DNA of 19,448 bases from Temnopleurus reevesii (Eukaryota > Echinodermata > Echinoidea > Temnopleuroida > Temnopleuridae): contig BQKZ01006040.1 of the NCBI GenBank assembly GCA_036244855.1, forward strand, positions 9,707-29,154, given 5' to 3'. Of the stretch, positions 9,871 to 18,795 are shown piece after piece. How positions within the stretch are numbered: position 1 is the stretch's first letter; each line of letters starts with the position of its first letter. A program made the position numbers and the translations under genes. Under the pieces are notes generated by a model, which saw only the letters and a program-made list of their open reading frames with translations, did no database searches and was not told the DNA's origin.

Positions 9871-10052
9871 ATGGAATATTGAATGGCACTGTAAAATGAA
9901 AAAGTACTTTCAACGCATCTTCTATATCAACTCTAAAAACACTTCAGACAATGTTCATGTTGTGTACATCTAATGTGCGTAGACACGCTATCAGAATAAG
10001 TTAAGGTTTGAATCGTTTTTACAGACATCGGCAACCAATAACATCAATGTTG

Positions 10053-10287
10053 AGGCTGCCTCACACCTTAGCGTTTTTAGCCTGCGTTGGCCCAGCGTAT
10101 TTGGAAATTAAAAACGCTCCCTGGACGCATAGCGTAGGGGATCAGACGGTGGACTGACGCCAAAGTAGCATACGGCGAGTGTCGGTCCACCGTATGACTT
10201 GCGTCTTTGTTTGTCCAGGAAGTGTTTCTAATTTTCTAAATACGCTGGGCTGACGCAGGCTAAAAACGCAAATGTTTGAATCGGCCT
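10053..10287. mobile_element. Foldback MITE, family F1 copy 2
   Basis: A 235-bp palindromic unit with the F1 terminal pattern (AGGCTGCCTCACACC, then GCGTTTTTAGCCTGCGT) and a mirrored right end. The internal GACGGTGGACTGAC pairs with GTCGGTCCACCGT. TTG at 10050-10052 and 10288-10290 flank it as a 3-bp candidate target duplication. There is no coding capacity. Confidence 0.85.
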
Positions 10288-10290
10288 TTG

Positions 10291-10754
10291 CTGTACAAGA
10301 CAACATGATGAACCCGAGCAGACGACAGCCACGATCAACGACATAGGGGAAATCGTTTTGTAATCGGTACCGATAACGAGCTTATTTGGTGACAGTGCAA
10401 GGCTATCTCTGGAGAGAGATTATTACAAAGTAATGTCTTAATCATTGACAATCGACCTTTATTCAAGATTGTATTTCTCATAAAAGGCTTCAACCGGGTA
10501 GCTTAGTTGGACGTTGTTTTTAGTTGAAAGGAATCGAAAAGTAACAAATTCCTCATACACAATTGCTATTCATTTAGTACAACATTACATGGTTCTATCA
10601 CTTTAGCGAGTTGACTCGCCTTATCCCCATGGTAACTTAAGAAAATGTCTCCATGTCAGTTACTGCAAAGTAGTTGTTTGATCGTATCGCCTTTGATTGG
10701 TTCGTGCGCACTGACAAAAGTTTTGTGTAATAAGTAAATGTTTGCTCAGAAAAT
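10291..10754. other. No feature seen
   Basis: About 460 bp between the second F1 copy and the minisatellite. There is no exon-like frame and no repeat partner. Confidence 0.4.
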
Positions 10755-11220
10755 ATGTTTGTGGGAACGTTCTTCATTACGGCCAACTCACACCTCTGCG
10801 TTTTTAGACTGCGTTTGGCCCAGCGTTTTTTGGAAATTTAAAACACTCCCCGAGCGCACATTATACGCTGATCAGATGATGGACTAACGTTCGACTTGCG
10901 CTCAATTGGGAGCATATGCCGAACGTCAGTCCACCGTATGAACTGCGTGTTTGTGCGTCAAGGGAGCATTTTTTATTTAACAAAAACGGTGGGCCGACGC
11001 AGGCTGAAAACGCAAAGGTGTTGGTCGGGCTTTATCACACAGGGTTAAGTCCATGCAGACAAGATTCTGTTTGTGGGAGCATTCTTCATTGTCACACACA
11101 AAAATCTGTTTGTTGGAACGTTCTTCATTATCACACACAAAAATCATTTTGTGGAAACGTTCTTCAGTACCACACACAAAAAAAATCTGTTTGTGGGAAC
11201 ATTCCTCATTATCACACAGG
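10755..11220. repeat. 39-bp minisatellite interrupted by a MITE
   Basis: Units of the form TTTGTGGGAACGTTCTTCATTATCACACACAAAAATC start at about 11066, 11105, 11144 and 11186 (spacings 39, 39 and 42). A fifth unit begins at 10755 and is broken after TTCATTA at 10779. It resumes as TTATCACACAGG at 11032 on the far side of an F1 foldback. The several overlapping open frames across this array are repeat artefacts. Confidence 0.9.
10780..11031. mobile_element. Foldback MITE, family F1 copy 3, inside minisatellite
   Basis: A 252-bp palindromic unit of family F1, starting CGGCCAACTCACACC and ending GGTGTTGGTCGGGCT. Sister minisatellite units preserve the empty site TTCATTATCACAC. Comparing it with the occupied site shows that TTA (10777-10779 and 11032-11034) is duplicated and nothing more, so the target duplication is at most 3 bp. 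Confidence 0.9.
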
Positions 11221-11360
11221 TGGAAAGCCCAGACAAAAATCGCGCCAAAAAATACATAGGTGTGAAATACAGACCTTCATCTCGATCAAGTAAAGTAGAT
11301 TTGCATCCCACGTGCCACTCTTAGATGGACTAGACAACAATCAACAAGGGACCAGCCCGT

Positions 11361-12263
11361 GACGCTTCATGAAAGGTTAATCCAAATCCGCTAGGACCAC
11401 GTGAGTAAAACTGAACATAATCGAATAAAACGCTTCTCTAATCTGCACAGTACACACGGGATTGAAGAGGGATTGTTTTTTGGTAGTTGGGAGGAATCGA
11501 TCGAGTACAGAGTCCATTCACGAGGAGGGTTAAGTTGTGATAAACCATCAAGTAGATACCATCTTGTATCTGCCAGAAGAAAAAAAATTGTTGTCATATT
11601 TCAAGATGATAAACTGTGTGCTAAGACATAGCAAACAGAACTTAAAACTAAATGTTCATTGATATTTTTAAAAAAATGGATGGATAAAATTGTACTCAAC
11701 ATATGGTAAACGGGGAACTTATGTGTGTCTTGGGTTAACAAGAGCACAACATTGTGTAAACAAATACACAACACTAGAATAAACAAATTTTTAATAAATG
11801 TTGTGCACAATTTTTCCAACAATCAACCATGTTCCCTTTTTACCCAATGTTGAACAGAACTTATTAAGAATGTAAGAAGTAAAACTGAAAATAATCGAAT
11901 AAAACGCCTCTCTAATCTGCAGAGTACACACGGGATTGAAGAGGGATTGTTTTTTGGTGGTGTGGGTGAATCGATCGAGTACAGAGTACATTCCCAAGGA
12001 CTTAGGAGGGTCGTGATAGAAGATGCCATCTTGTTTTTGTTAGAAAAAAATTGTTGTCATATTTCAAGGATATAAACGGGTACTTCAATATACCAAACAG
12101 AACTTCAAACTACATTTTCATCGACACTCTATAAGGATGAGTAAAACTTTACTCCATATTGGATAGAAATGAGACATGATTGTGAGTTGGGTAAAACTGT
12201 GCAAGTTATTTAGTTGTTTTTTTTCCTTTCTCAGTACACAGTGTTGTACCATTTCAAAAATAT
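11361..12263. repeat. 903-bp higher-order repeat, copy 1
   Basis: It starts with a 43-bp leader (GACGCTTCATGAAAGGTTAAT at 11361). Two related subunits follow: A1 at 11404-11877 and B1 at 11878-12263. Both subunits open with AGTAAAACTGAACATAATCG or a close variant, then share CACACGGGATTGAAGAGGG and AATCGATCGAG. B1 is shorter and loses similarity to other subunits after about 12200. The open frames within are non-coding by-products of the repeat, on both strands. Confidence 0.9.
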
Positions 12264-13250
12264 GACGCGTCATGAAAGGTTAATCAAAATCCTTTAGGAC
12301 CACGTGAGTAAAACTGAACATAATCGAATAAAACACCTCTCTAATCTGCAGCGTACACACGGGATTGAAGAGGGATTGTTTTTTTTTGGTAGTTGGGATG
12401 GATCGATCGAGGCAGAGTACATTCACAAGGAGGGTTAAGATGTGACAAACCATCAAATAGATACCATCTTGTATCTGCCTGCCAGAAAAAAAGAATTGTT
12501 GTCATTTTTGCAAGATAATAAACTGTGTGTAAGACATAGAAAAACTAAATGTTCATTGATATTTTAAAAAGAAATGGATGGGTAAAATTGTACTCAATAT
12601 TATGGTAAACGGGGAACTTCTGTGTGTCTTAGGTAAACAAGAGCACAACATTTTGTAAACAAATGCGCAACACTAGAATAAACAATTTTTTTACCAAATG
12701 TTGTCCACAATTTTTCCAACAATCAACCATGTCCCATTATACCAAATGTTGAATAGAACTTTTTAAGAATGTAAGAAGTAAAACTGAACATAATCGAATA
12801 AAACACTTCTCTAATCTGCAGAGTACACACGGGATTGAAGAGGGACTGTTTTTTGTGGTGGGGAGGAATCGATCAAATACAGAGTACATTCACAAGGGAG
12901 GTTGTGATAAAATCATCAAGCGGTCGCCATATTGTTTTCGCGAGAAATTTGTTATAGTCATATTTTAACGATAAAATTGTTCTTTCAACATATCACACAG
13001 AACTTGAAACGAAGCGTTCATCGACACTCTAAAAAAAGGATGAGTAAAATTTTACTCAATATTGGTATATAGTGGTATGTGGACATTATTGTTCGTTGGG
13101 TAAGAATGTGCGTAACATTGTGTAAACAACTGCACAAAATTACAACAAACAAATATTTACTAAAAGGTGTGCACAATTTAACGCAACACACAACTATTAT
13201 GTTCAGTTCGACCCAATGTTGAGTAAGTGCTGAATAAAACATGAAATAAG
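12264..13250. repeat. 903-bp higher-order repeat, copy 2
   Basis: It begins where copy 1 ends, with the same 43-bp leader at 12264. Subunit A2 is at 12307-12776 and B2 at 12777 to about 13250. A1 to A2 spacing is 903 and B1 to B2 spacing is 899, against about 430-474 between neighbours, so the larger unit was the one duplicated most recently. B2 contains a 16-bp perfect palindrome GAGTAAAATTTTACTC at 13042-13057. It ends in ACCCAATGTTGAGTAA, a word that pairs with the TACTCAATATTGG just after that palindrome. Confidence 0.88.
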
Positions 13251-13260
13251 TGAATGTTCT

Positions 13261-13562
13261 ATTTTCCATGACATTCAGACACTACATGTATAGACTCTAT
13301 GCTGAGTAAGACAAAGGGATAATTCATTCACCTTACAGCACCAAACTACTGCAGTATTCAAATCTCCTTCCGTATACGCCATCGAATACCAATCGGAATG
13401 ACACTAGTGTCCTTGTAAACAGATTGAAATGGATTGAGTATTGCTTCAACTAGAGTCACTCTCCATCAAAACACCCTATTGTTGATTTATCAACTTGAGG
13501 ACAAATTTTCCCGACCTTCCACGATTGTTGCACCCAATCTCCCCCCTGACATGCGGGGTTGG
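13261..13562. other. No feature seen
   Basis: Spacer of about 300 bp between the higher-order repeat and the next foldback. No gene or repeat is recognised. Confidence 0.4.
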
Positions 13563-13565
13563 TTA

Positions 13566-13696
13566 AAGCCCCGGTCACATAGGGCCCAGGAAGCGACACG
13601 ATTCAACACGAGTCTTTGTTCTGAGGCAGTTAACTATGAATTAACAATGAGTCGTCTTGAGTCGTGTTGCTTCCGGGCCTCCATGTGACAGGGGCC
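13566..13696. mobile_element. Short foldback MITE, family F3
   Basis: A 131-bp hairpin-forming unit. The left end AAGCCCCGGTCACATAGG pairs with the right end ATGTGACAGGGGCC, and the inner CAGGAAGCGACACGATTCAA pairs with a GAGTCGTGTTGCTTCCGGG-like arm. TTA at 13563-13565 and 13697-13699 is a 3-bp candidate target duplication. The plus-strand frame across it is an artefact of the palindrome. Confidence 0.85.
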
Positions 13697-13801
13697 TTAC
13701 AACCATATCCGGCGTTCAAGAGTGCTTTTATTTTCAACTTTTCTCTAGTCCTTTCATTTTAATGGGGTCCGAATTGAATGTCAACCATTGTCTGTGTCGT
13801 A

Positions 13802-14049
13802 AAGCCTGCGTCACACCTTTGCGTTTTAGCCTGCGTCGGCCTAGCGTTTTTGGAAATTGAAAACGCTCCCTTGACGGACAGCATACGCAGATCAGACGGT
13901 GGACTGATGTTCGGCTTTCGCTCAACGCGCGTACGACGAGCGTCAGTCCACCGCATGACCTGCGTCTTTGTGCGTCAAGCGAACGTTTTTAACTTCCAAA
14001 AAAAGCTTGGCCGACGCAGGCTAAAAACACTAAGGAGTGACGCAGGCTT
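13802..14049. mobile_element. Foldback MITE, family F1 copy 4
   Basis: A 248-bp palindromic unit. The left end AAGCCTGCGTCACACC is mirrored by GTGACGCAGGCTT at the right. The internal F1 words GCGTTTTAGCCTGCGTCGGC and GACGGTGGACTGA are present. TA flanks both ends (13800-13801 and 14050-14051). Its outer GCCTGCGT replaces the GGCCGACT of copy 1 and equals a word found further inside the element. Open frames on both strands here are palindrome artefacts. Confidence 0.85.
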
Positions 14050-14051
14050 TA

Positions 14052-14547
14052 GAGATGTTACCCATCTTAGAAATGTCGCTTGTATCCATTACCTGTAAAT
14101 CATAGTGGCACGACCTATTTTAGAGTCTGCCTTTGAAAGCAATAAATGTCTCAATGTGCTGATCGTTATATAGCTTTTCTGTCAGACAACGTTAGATTCT
14201 GCCTCTGAGCAGGTGTGTTCGCATTGTGGTTTTTGTTTGAATATTTCTCACCGATCCCCTTGTTGCTTTTCTGTTAAAGAACATCGCATTCTGCACCCAT
14301 ACCCTGTGCATTTTAATTTTTGTTTTGCTCATCGTCACAACGAGTTGCTTGATATATAACAAAAAATCGTTCTCTCTTTAAAAAAAAATCGAAATCGAAA
14401 ATGCATACTTGACAATATTTGTCTTCCAAAACAAAGTAATCAAATTTGTACTTGGCAATATAGTATTATTGCTGCAGTAAATCTATCTATTAGTCTTTCG
14501 GTAATCATATTTGTCTGATGATCAATTATTTCTATTTGACAGCGATA
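14052..14547. other. No feature seen
   Basis: AT-rich sequence with no exon-like frame. A possible very decayed unit of the following 154-bp repeat may begin near 14480 but is too weak to call. Confidence 0.35.
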
Positions 14548-14850
14548 AATTCGTCTACCTGTTAGTGGGTGGACTTTATTGTGATTAATTATGAACGTAT
14601 ACTTTTATTGAGTATATTATATTCCTCATGGGTTGTATTTTATGAAGTTGTTTGTAGAGCTACGAACGATTGGTGACACTTTGTCAGGTGCCAACTCACC
14701 TAATTCGCCTACCTGTCAGTGGGCTCGCTTTATGGGGATTAGTAATGAACGCATACTTTCATTGAGTGTATAATAACTCTACTGGGTCGTATTTCATGAT
14801 CATAAGTAAAGTTACGAACGGTTAGTGACCCTTTTTCAGTGATATTATTG
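14548..14850. repeat. 154-bp tandem duplication, two units
   Basis: The sequence from 14551 (TCGTCTACCTGTTAGTGGG) recurs 154 bp later (TCGCCTACCTGTCAGTGGG at 14705). Similarity continues through ATGAACG, ACTTT-ATTGAGT, GGGT-GTATTT-ATGA and TACGAACG-T. The two units are roughly three-quarters identical by eye. The second runs into the left edge of the 1.54-kb duplication. Confidence 0.75.
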
Positions 14851-14887
14851 AGTGCAGAAAAGGATCACCAGTCACGGGTAGAGTCCT

Positions 14888-14929
14888 GCGTAGTGTGCGC
14901 AGTGTGCGTAGTGTGCGTAGTGTACGTAC
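14888..14929. repeat. 9-bp minisatellite GCGTAGTGT
   Basis: About four to five head-to-tail units of GCGTAGTGT with one GCGCAGTGT variant, ending in ACGTACC. The other duplicate has the matching tract at about 16425-16469 with a different internal arrangement. Confidence 0.85.
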
Positions 14930-15636
14930 CTAGAGCCAGATGAAGTACTCTATGAATCGAAACTTTGTTAAAAATGAGCAAAACTTGTAAGAGGAACTTT
15001 ATAAAGATATAATCCATGATGTAGACTCATGCAAACGGTACCTCCTAGCTCAGCGAATGACCGCAGGAAAGACAAGCTCAATTTGGCACTTTCTTTCTGA
15101 ACCACATCTTTGCGAGGCGGTGTGGGTTTCATCGTGATTAAATTACCCTGCCGTTTAGCGCTCTTTATAGGATGGTGTAACCCTACGATTGAATATAATC
15201 CGCTGGATGTATACCTCACAATGGACACCTCATAAAGAGACTTGATGGGGTGTAGTATAGGCACTTGTGCTGAAGTGCACTTTAAGGGAACTGTTAAGGA
15301 AATGGTTTATATTTCACTCCACTTCTAAACAAAACCTTTGCTTTACTACACTGATAACAATTAGGCCAAGAAAAGATGTTTCGTTGCTCCCATGCCATTT
15401 CATCGGTAAGTCCGAAAAAATACCTTTTTTAGTTGTCATTTTTTTAAATTAGGAACACATTTTAGTTTTAGTTAAAATAAGATATATAAATATTAGAAGG
15501 TAACAGCTTGAACGTCGGCCAAGCGTCCTCCTTCCGTTCTTATGCGTTCACGGAACTTCATGTAAACGTTTGAAAAAGGTTTTTAAAGTTGTCAAAAGTC
15601 TTTATTATAATTTAATTTGACAAGTGGTAATTTTAA

Positions 15637-16059
15637 TCATGTTAACTGTGATAACGGTTTAACGCCATGTCCAGGAGGGAAGAAGTGGTTGGCGTGGTGA
15701 GAAGGGGGTGGGGGCGAATTGAGCAATGTAAGCCGAATGAAAGCGTCTATATTCCAGAGATCTCGTCTGTGGTTAAAATGCCTCAGGTTACTGATCGCAG
15801 CATACGTTCTTACTTCATCTGATAGGCCCACACACTTTAAAATGAAGGTGCAACATTGCACATTTATAGATGCAAACAAATGCAACAGTGGGTGCATCTC
15901 TTTGATGAAAGATGGAACCACAATAGGTATGAATACTCCAAGGAATCGAACCAACGCCTTTAAGGATGTGTGATTGCCTGGTTCTAGCTTGTACGATTGC
16001 GGCACGCTCCCATGCATAAACCATGGTGATTTTAAAAGATACTCAAACAATGGCTCCAT
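15637..16059 (-). CDS. Doubtful 140-codon open frame
   Basis: This is the longest frame in the window. It is open in both duplicates (the other at 17178-17600), differing near residues 20-21 (PQ here, LS there). Residues around 75-90 read GLSDEVRTYAAIS. A second, separate segment at 16278-16313 would give ALSDAVRSYAAIT in its own minus-strand frame, which hints at a repeated peptide. Against coding: an 84-codon frame overlaps on the other strand, the C-terminal third is proline/histidine-rich and improbable, no domain is recognised, and conservation between copies about 99% identical proves nothing. Confidence 0.2.
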   Translation of the reverse strand: MEPLFEYLLKSPWFMHGSVPQSYKLEPGNHTSLKALVRFLGVFIPIVVPSFIKEMHPLLHLFASINVQCCTFILKCVGLSDEVRTYAAISNLRHFNHRRDLWNIDAFIRLTLLNSPPPPSHHANHFFPPGHGVKPLSQLT

Positions 16060-16161
16060 AACATAACATAGTGTCCACTTGAGGCTGCTGGAAGGTACAA
16101 CATTAAACCTTTTCGGTAGTTTGCACCCTTCCTGTAACCCCTTTACTGAGCATGTACACCA

Positions 16162-16185
16162 GAAGGGTGCAATATTGCACCCTTC
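16162..16185. repeat. 24-bp perfect palindrome
   Basis: The sequence centred on AATATT (left arm GAAGGGTGCAAT) is its own reverse complement over 24 bases. In the other duplicate (17702-17725) one base differs and the symmetry is broken at one pair. Related GGTGCA/TGCACC words lie around it, at 16112-16126 and 16235-16245, so this may be the centre of a small decayed foldback. Confidence 0.9.
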
Positions 16186-16342
16186 CGAGTTTTACCACAG
16201 ATATGCCGCATGGTATGTCACATTTTAGCGAAGGTCTGCACCTTTTGTGCAGCCACTTTTTCTTTGGGTAGGGTGAGTGATCGCAGCATACGATCTCACT
16301 GCATCTGATAGGGCCATATTCCTGATATCGCCACCTGATACC

Positions 16343-16343
16343 N
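16343..16343. other. Single ambiguous base at duplication junction
   Basis: The only N in the window. It sits exactly between the end of duplicate copy 1 (CCACCTGATACC) and the start of copy 2 (GTAAAGTTACGG). This is what a token gap between two contigs would look like. Confidence 0.95.
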
Positions 16344-17883
16344 GTAAAGTTACGGACGGTCAGTGACCCTTTTTCTGTGATATCATTGAGTGCAGAGAAG
16401 GATCACCAGTCGTTCGTAGAGTCATGCGTAATGTGCGTATAGTGTGCGTAGTGTGCGTAGTGTGCGTACCTAGAGCTATAGGAAGTACTCTATGAATCGA
16501 AACTTTGTTAAGAAATTAGCAAAACTTGTAAGAGGAACTTTATGAAGATATAATCCATGATGTAGACTCATGCAAACGGTACCTCCTAGCTCAGCAAATG
16601 ACCGCAGGAAAGACAAGCTCAATTTGGCACTTTCTTTCTGAACCACATCTTTGCGAGGCGGTGTGGGTTTCATCTTGATTAAATTACCCCGCCGTTTAGC
16701 GCTCTTTATAGGGTGTGTAACCCGACGATTGCATATAATCCGCTGGATGTATACCTCACAATGGACACCTCGTATAAGGGACTTGACGGTGTGTAGTATA
16801 GGCACTTGTGCTGAAGTGCACTTTGAGGGAGCTGTTAAGGAAATGGTTTATATTTCACTCCACTTCTAAACAAAACCTTTGCTTTACTACACTGATAACA
16901 ATTAGGCCAAGAAAAGATGTTTCGTTGCTCCCATGCCATTTCATCGGTAAGTCCGAAAAAATACCTTTTTTAGTTGTCATTTTTTTAAATTAGGAACACA
17001 TTTTAGTTTTAGTTAAAATAAGATATATAAATATTAGAAGGTAACAGCTTGAACGTCGGCCAAGCGTCCTCCTTCCGTTCTTATGCGTTCACGGAACTTC
17101 ATGTAAACGTTTGAAAAAGGTTTTTAAAGTTGTCAAAAGTCTTTATTATAATTTAATTTGACAAGTGGTAATTTTAATCATGTTAACTGTGATAACGGTT
17201 TAACGCCATGTCCAGGAGGGAAGAAGTGGTTGGCGTGGTGAGAAGGGGGTGGGGGCGAATTGAGCAATGTAAGCCGAATGAAAGCGTCTATATTCCAGAG
17301 ATCTCGTCTGTGGTTAAAATGCCTCAGGTTACTGATCGCAGCATACGTTCTTACTTCATCTGATAGGCCCACACACTTTAAAATGAAGGTGCAACATTGC
17401 ACATTTATAGATGCAAACAAATGCAACAGTGGGTGCATCTCTTTGATGAAAGATGGAACCACAATAGGTATGAATACTCCAAGGAATCGAACCAACGCCT
17501 TTAAGGATGTGTGATTGCCTGGTTCTAGCTTGTACGATAGCGACACGCTCCCATGCATAAACCATGGTGATTTTAAAAGATACTCAAACAATGGCTCCAT
17601 AACGTAACATAGTGTCCACTTGAGGCTGATAGAAGGTACAACATTAAACCTTTTCGGTAGTTTGCACCCTTCCTGTAACCCATTTACTGAGCATGTACAC
17701 CAGAAAGGTGCAATATTGCACCCTTCCGAGTTTTACCACAGATATGCCGCATGGTATGACACATTTTAGCGAAGGTCTGCACCTTTTGTGCAGCCACTTT
17801 TTCTTTGGGTAGGGTGAGTGATCGCAGCATACGATCTCACTGCATCTGATAGGGCCATATTCCTGATATCGCCACCTGATACC
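16344..17883. repeat. 1.54-kb direct duplication, copy 2
   Basis: Copy 2 begins immediately after the N with the equivalent of 14805-14806. After the last shared word CCACCTGATACC it continues into new sequence (AGCCAGG). It contains the corresponding 9-bp minisatellite, the 61-, 84- and 140-codon frames and the imperfect palindrome. Confidence 0.93.
17178..17600 (-). CDS. Doubtful 140-codon open frame, duplicate
   Basis: Second copy of the frame at 15637-16059, nearly identical in protein. The same reservations apply. If the duplication is an assembly overlap, the two represent one locus. Confidence 0.18.
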   Translation of the reverse strand: MEPLFEYLLKSPWFMHGSVSLSYKLEPGNHTSLKALVRFLGVFIPIVVPSFIKEMHPLLHLFASINVQCCTFILKCVGLSDEVRTYAAISNLRHFNHRRDLWNIDAFIRLTLLNSPPPPSHHANHFFPPGHGVKPLSQLT

Positions 17884-18452
17884 AGCCAGGCTTTTTACCT
17901 ACCTTCAGGCGATATCACCCGTATCCCTTCAATGTATCACTGGAGCTTCAGTCACACCAAGAAGATAAATACCAAACCGACAACAGATCGACAAAACATT
18001 ACATGAAACACCCATGGCGAAATTATAATGTTCGGAGTCGGTGCGTGGTTTATGTGACCACATTTTGAAGAAATGTCTGATACGAGAGCAATAAAATTCG
18101 TTGGTTTCCGCTGACGCATGGAGGTAAAAAAAGGGGATTTCTTTCATGTTTCACTTTTACTTGTAATTCTATATATATATCACTTAGTGTCTATAATATG
18201 TTACAGCGATTAACTGCTTTATGTGCTATAAGCCGAGATTTGCTGCATATCTGCCTGATTCTTTAATGAATTTTCAAAGTTTCCAAGCATTTCCGTAGAC
18301 TGCACTAAAATTCACAATTGTCGTACATTTCCAAAAGTTCTTTTCGCGAGGCTAAAACATGTATCATTTTGATTCTATAGTACAACTTAAAAGTATATCA
18401 ATAGTATTTCGCTTAAAGTTCGGATAACAAATGATTCTGCCTGATTTATACA
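17884..18452. other. No feature seen
   Basis: AT-rich sequence to the right of the duplication. The frames at 17818-18006 and 17929-18147 have no supporting context. A short (TA)n run lies at about 18171-18180. Confidence 0.4.
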
Positions 18453-18482
18453 CATAATATTATTTATCATAATATTATTTAT
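18453..18482. repeat. 15-bp tandem repeat, two units
   Basis: CATAATATTATTTAT occurs twice head to tail, directly before the first partial unit of the terminal array. Confidence 0.9.
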
Positions 18483-18485
18483 CAT

Positions 18486-18543
18486 ACTTAAGGAATATCA
18501 TCTCCGCATTATCGGCAGAGCTGCATAATGGGCATGTGGGATG
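18486..18543. repeat. Isolated partial unit of the terminal array
   Basis: ACTTAAGGAATATCATCTCC, then GCATTATCGGCAG and ATAATGGGCATG, match the segment starting at 18796 at most positions. It lies 310 bp away from that segment and lacks the ACTGTA end. It is probably a diverged or truncated remnant of the same transposon end. Confidence 0.65.
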
Positions 18544-18639
18544 ATTTGCAGCAAAATAGTGCAATGTGGACAAATTCTTGATTTGATACACAAGCATTAA
18601 GAATACTTGACAAATTTGGCTCCCCTAGCTCTGACACCC

Positions 18640-18650
18640 CCCCCCCCCTC
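18640..18650. repeat. Poly-C run
   Basis: About ten consecutive C residues followed by TCCC. This is a length-unstable homopolymer where the exact count is unreliable. Confidence 0.85.
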
Positions 18651-18795
18651 CCACGGTGCGTGAATGGACATTAATAGTGGTAAACCGAAACTATACTGAC
18701 GTGTGAAGGCACAAAACACAAAATACATTTCTATTATTAAGCATATTGTTCATTAAAATCATATCTATCTAGAAATAAAAATAAAAATAAAGAAT

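Larger units (their letters stand above)
14806..16342. repeat. 1.54-kb direct duplication, copy 1
   Basis: This segment recurs at a constant offset of about 1541 bp. The last base before the single N at 16343 is the last base of the copy. Differences are frequent at the left (about 25-30 in the first 470 bp) and very rare from about 15290 on (about ten in over 1 kb, with a stretch of about 700 bp apparently identical). Contents: a 9-bp minisatellite, frames of 61, 84 and 140 codons on the two strands, a 36-bp internal repeat and a 24-bp palindrome. No protein family is recognised. Confidence 0.93.

Noticed and set aside
10755..11220. CRISPR-like array suspected from regular 39-bp repeats
   Set aside because: The repeats are contiguous with no unique spacers between them, and the DNA is animal-like. 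This is an ordinary minisatellite.
10916..11324. Up to 125-codon frames on both strands rich in His-Thr-Gln and Cys
   Set aside because: They are translations of the 39-bp minisatellite and MITE in different frames.
13734..14098. Several overlapping frames of 60-106 codons on both strands
   Set aside because: All lie on the F1 palindrome, whose arms give mirror-image open frames. There is no protein character.
15941..15951. Minus-strand GGTTCGATTCC, a perfect tRNA B-box word
   Set aside because: No A box or cloverleaf arms can be built upstream on that strand, so it looks like a chance match.
14968..16869. Paired 98/109-codon minus-strand frames in the two duplicates
   Set aside because: They differ by frameshifts and length, as expected of non-coding DNA, and show no domain.
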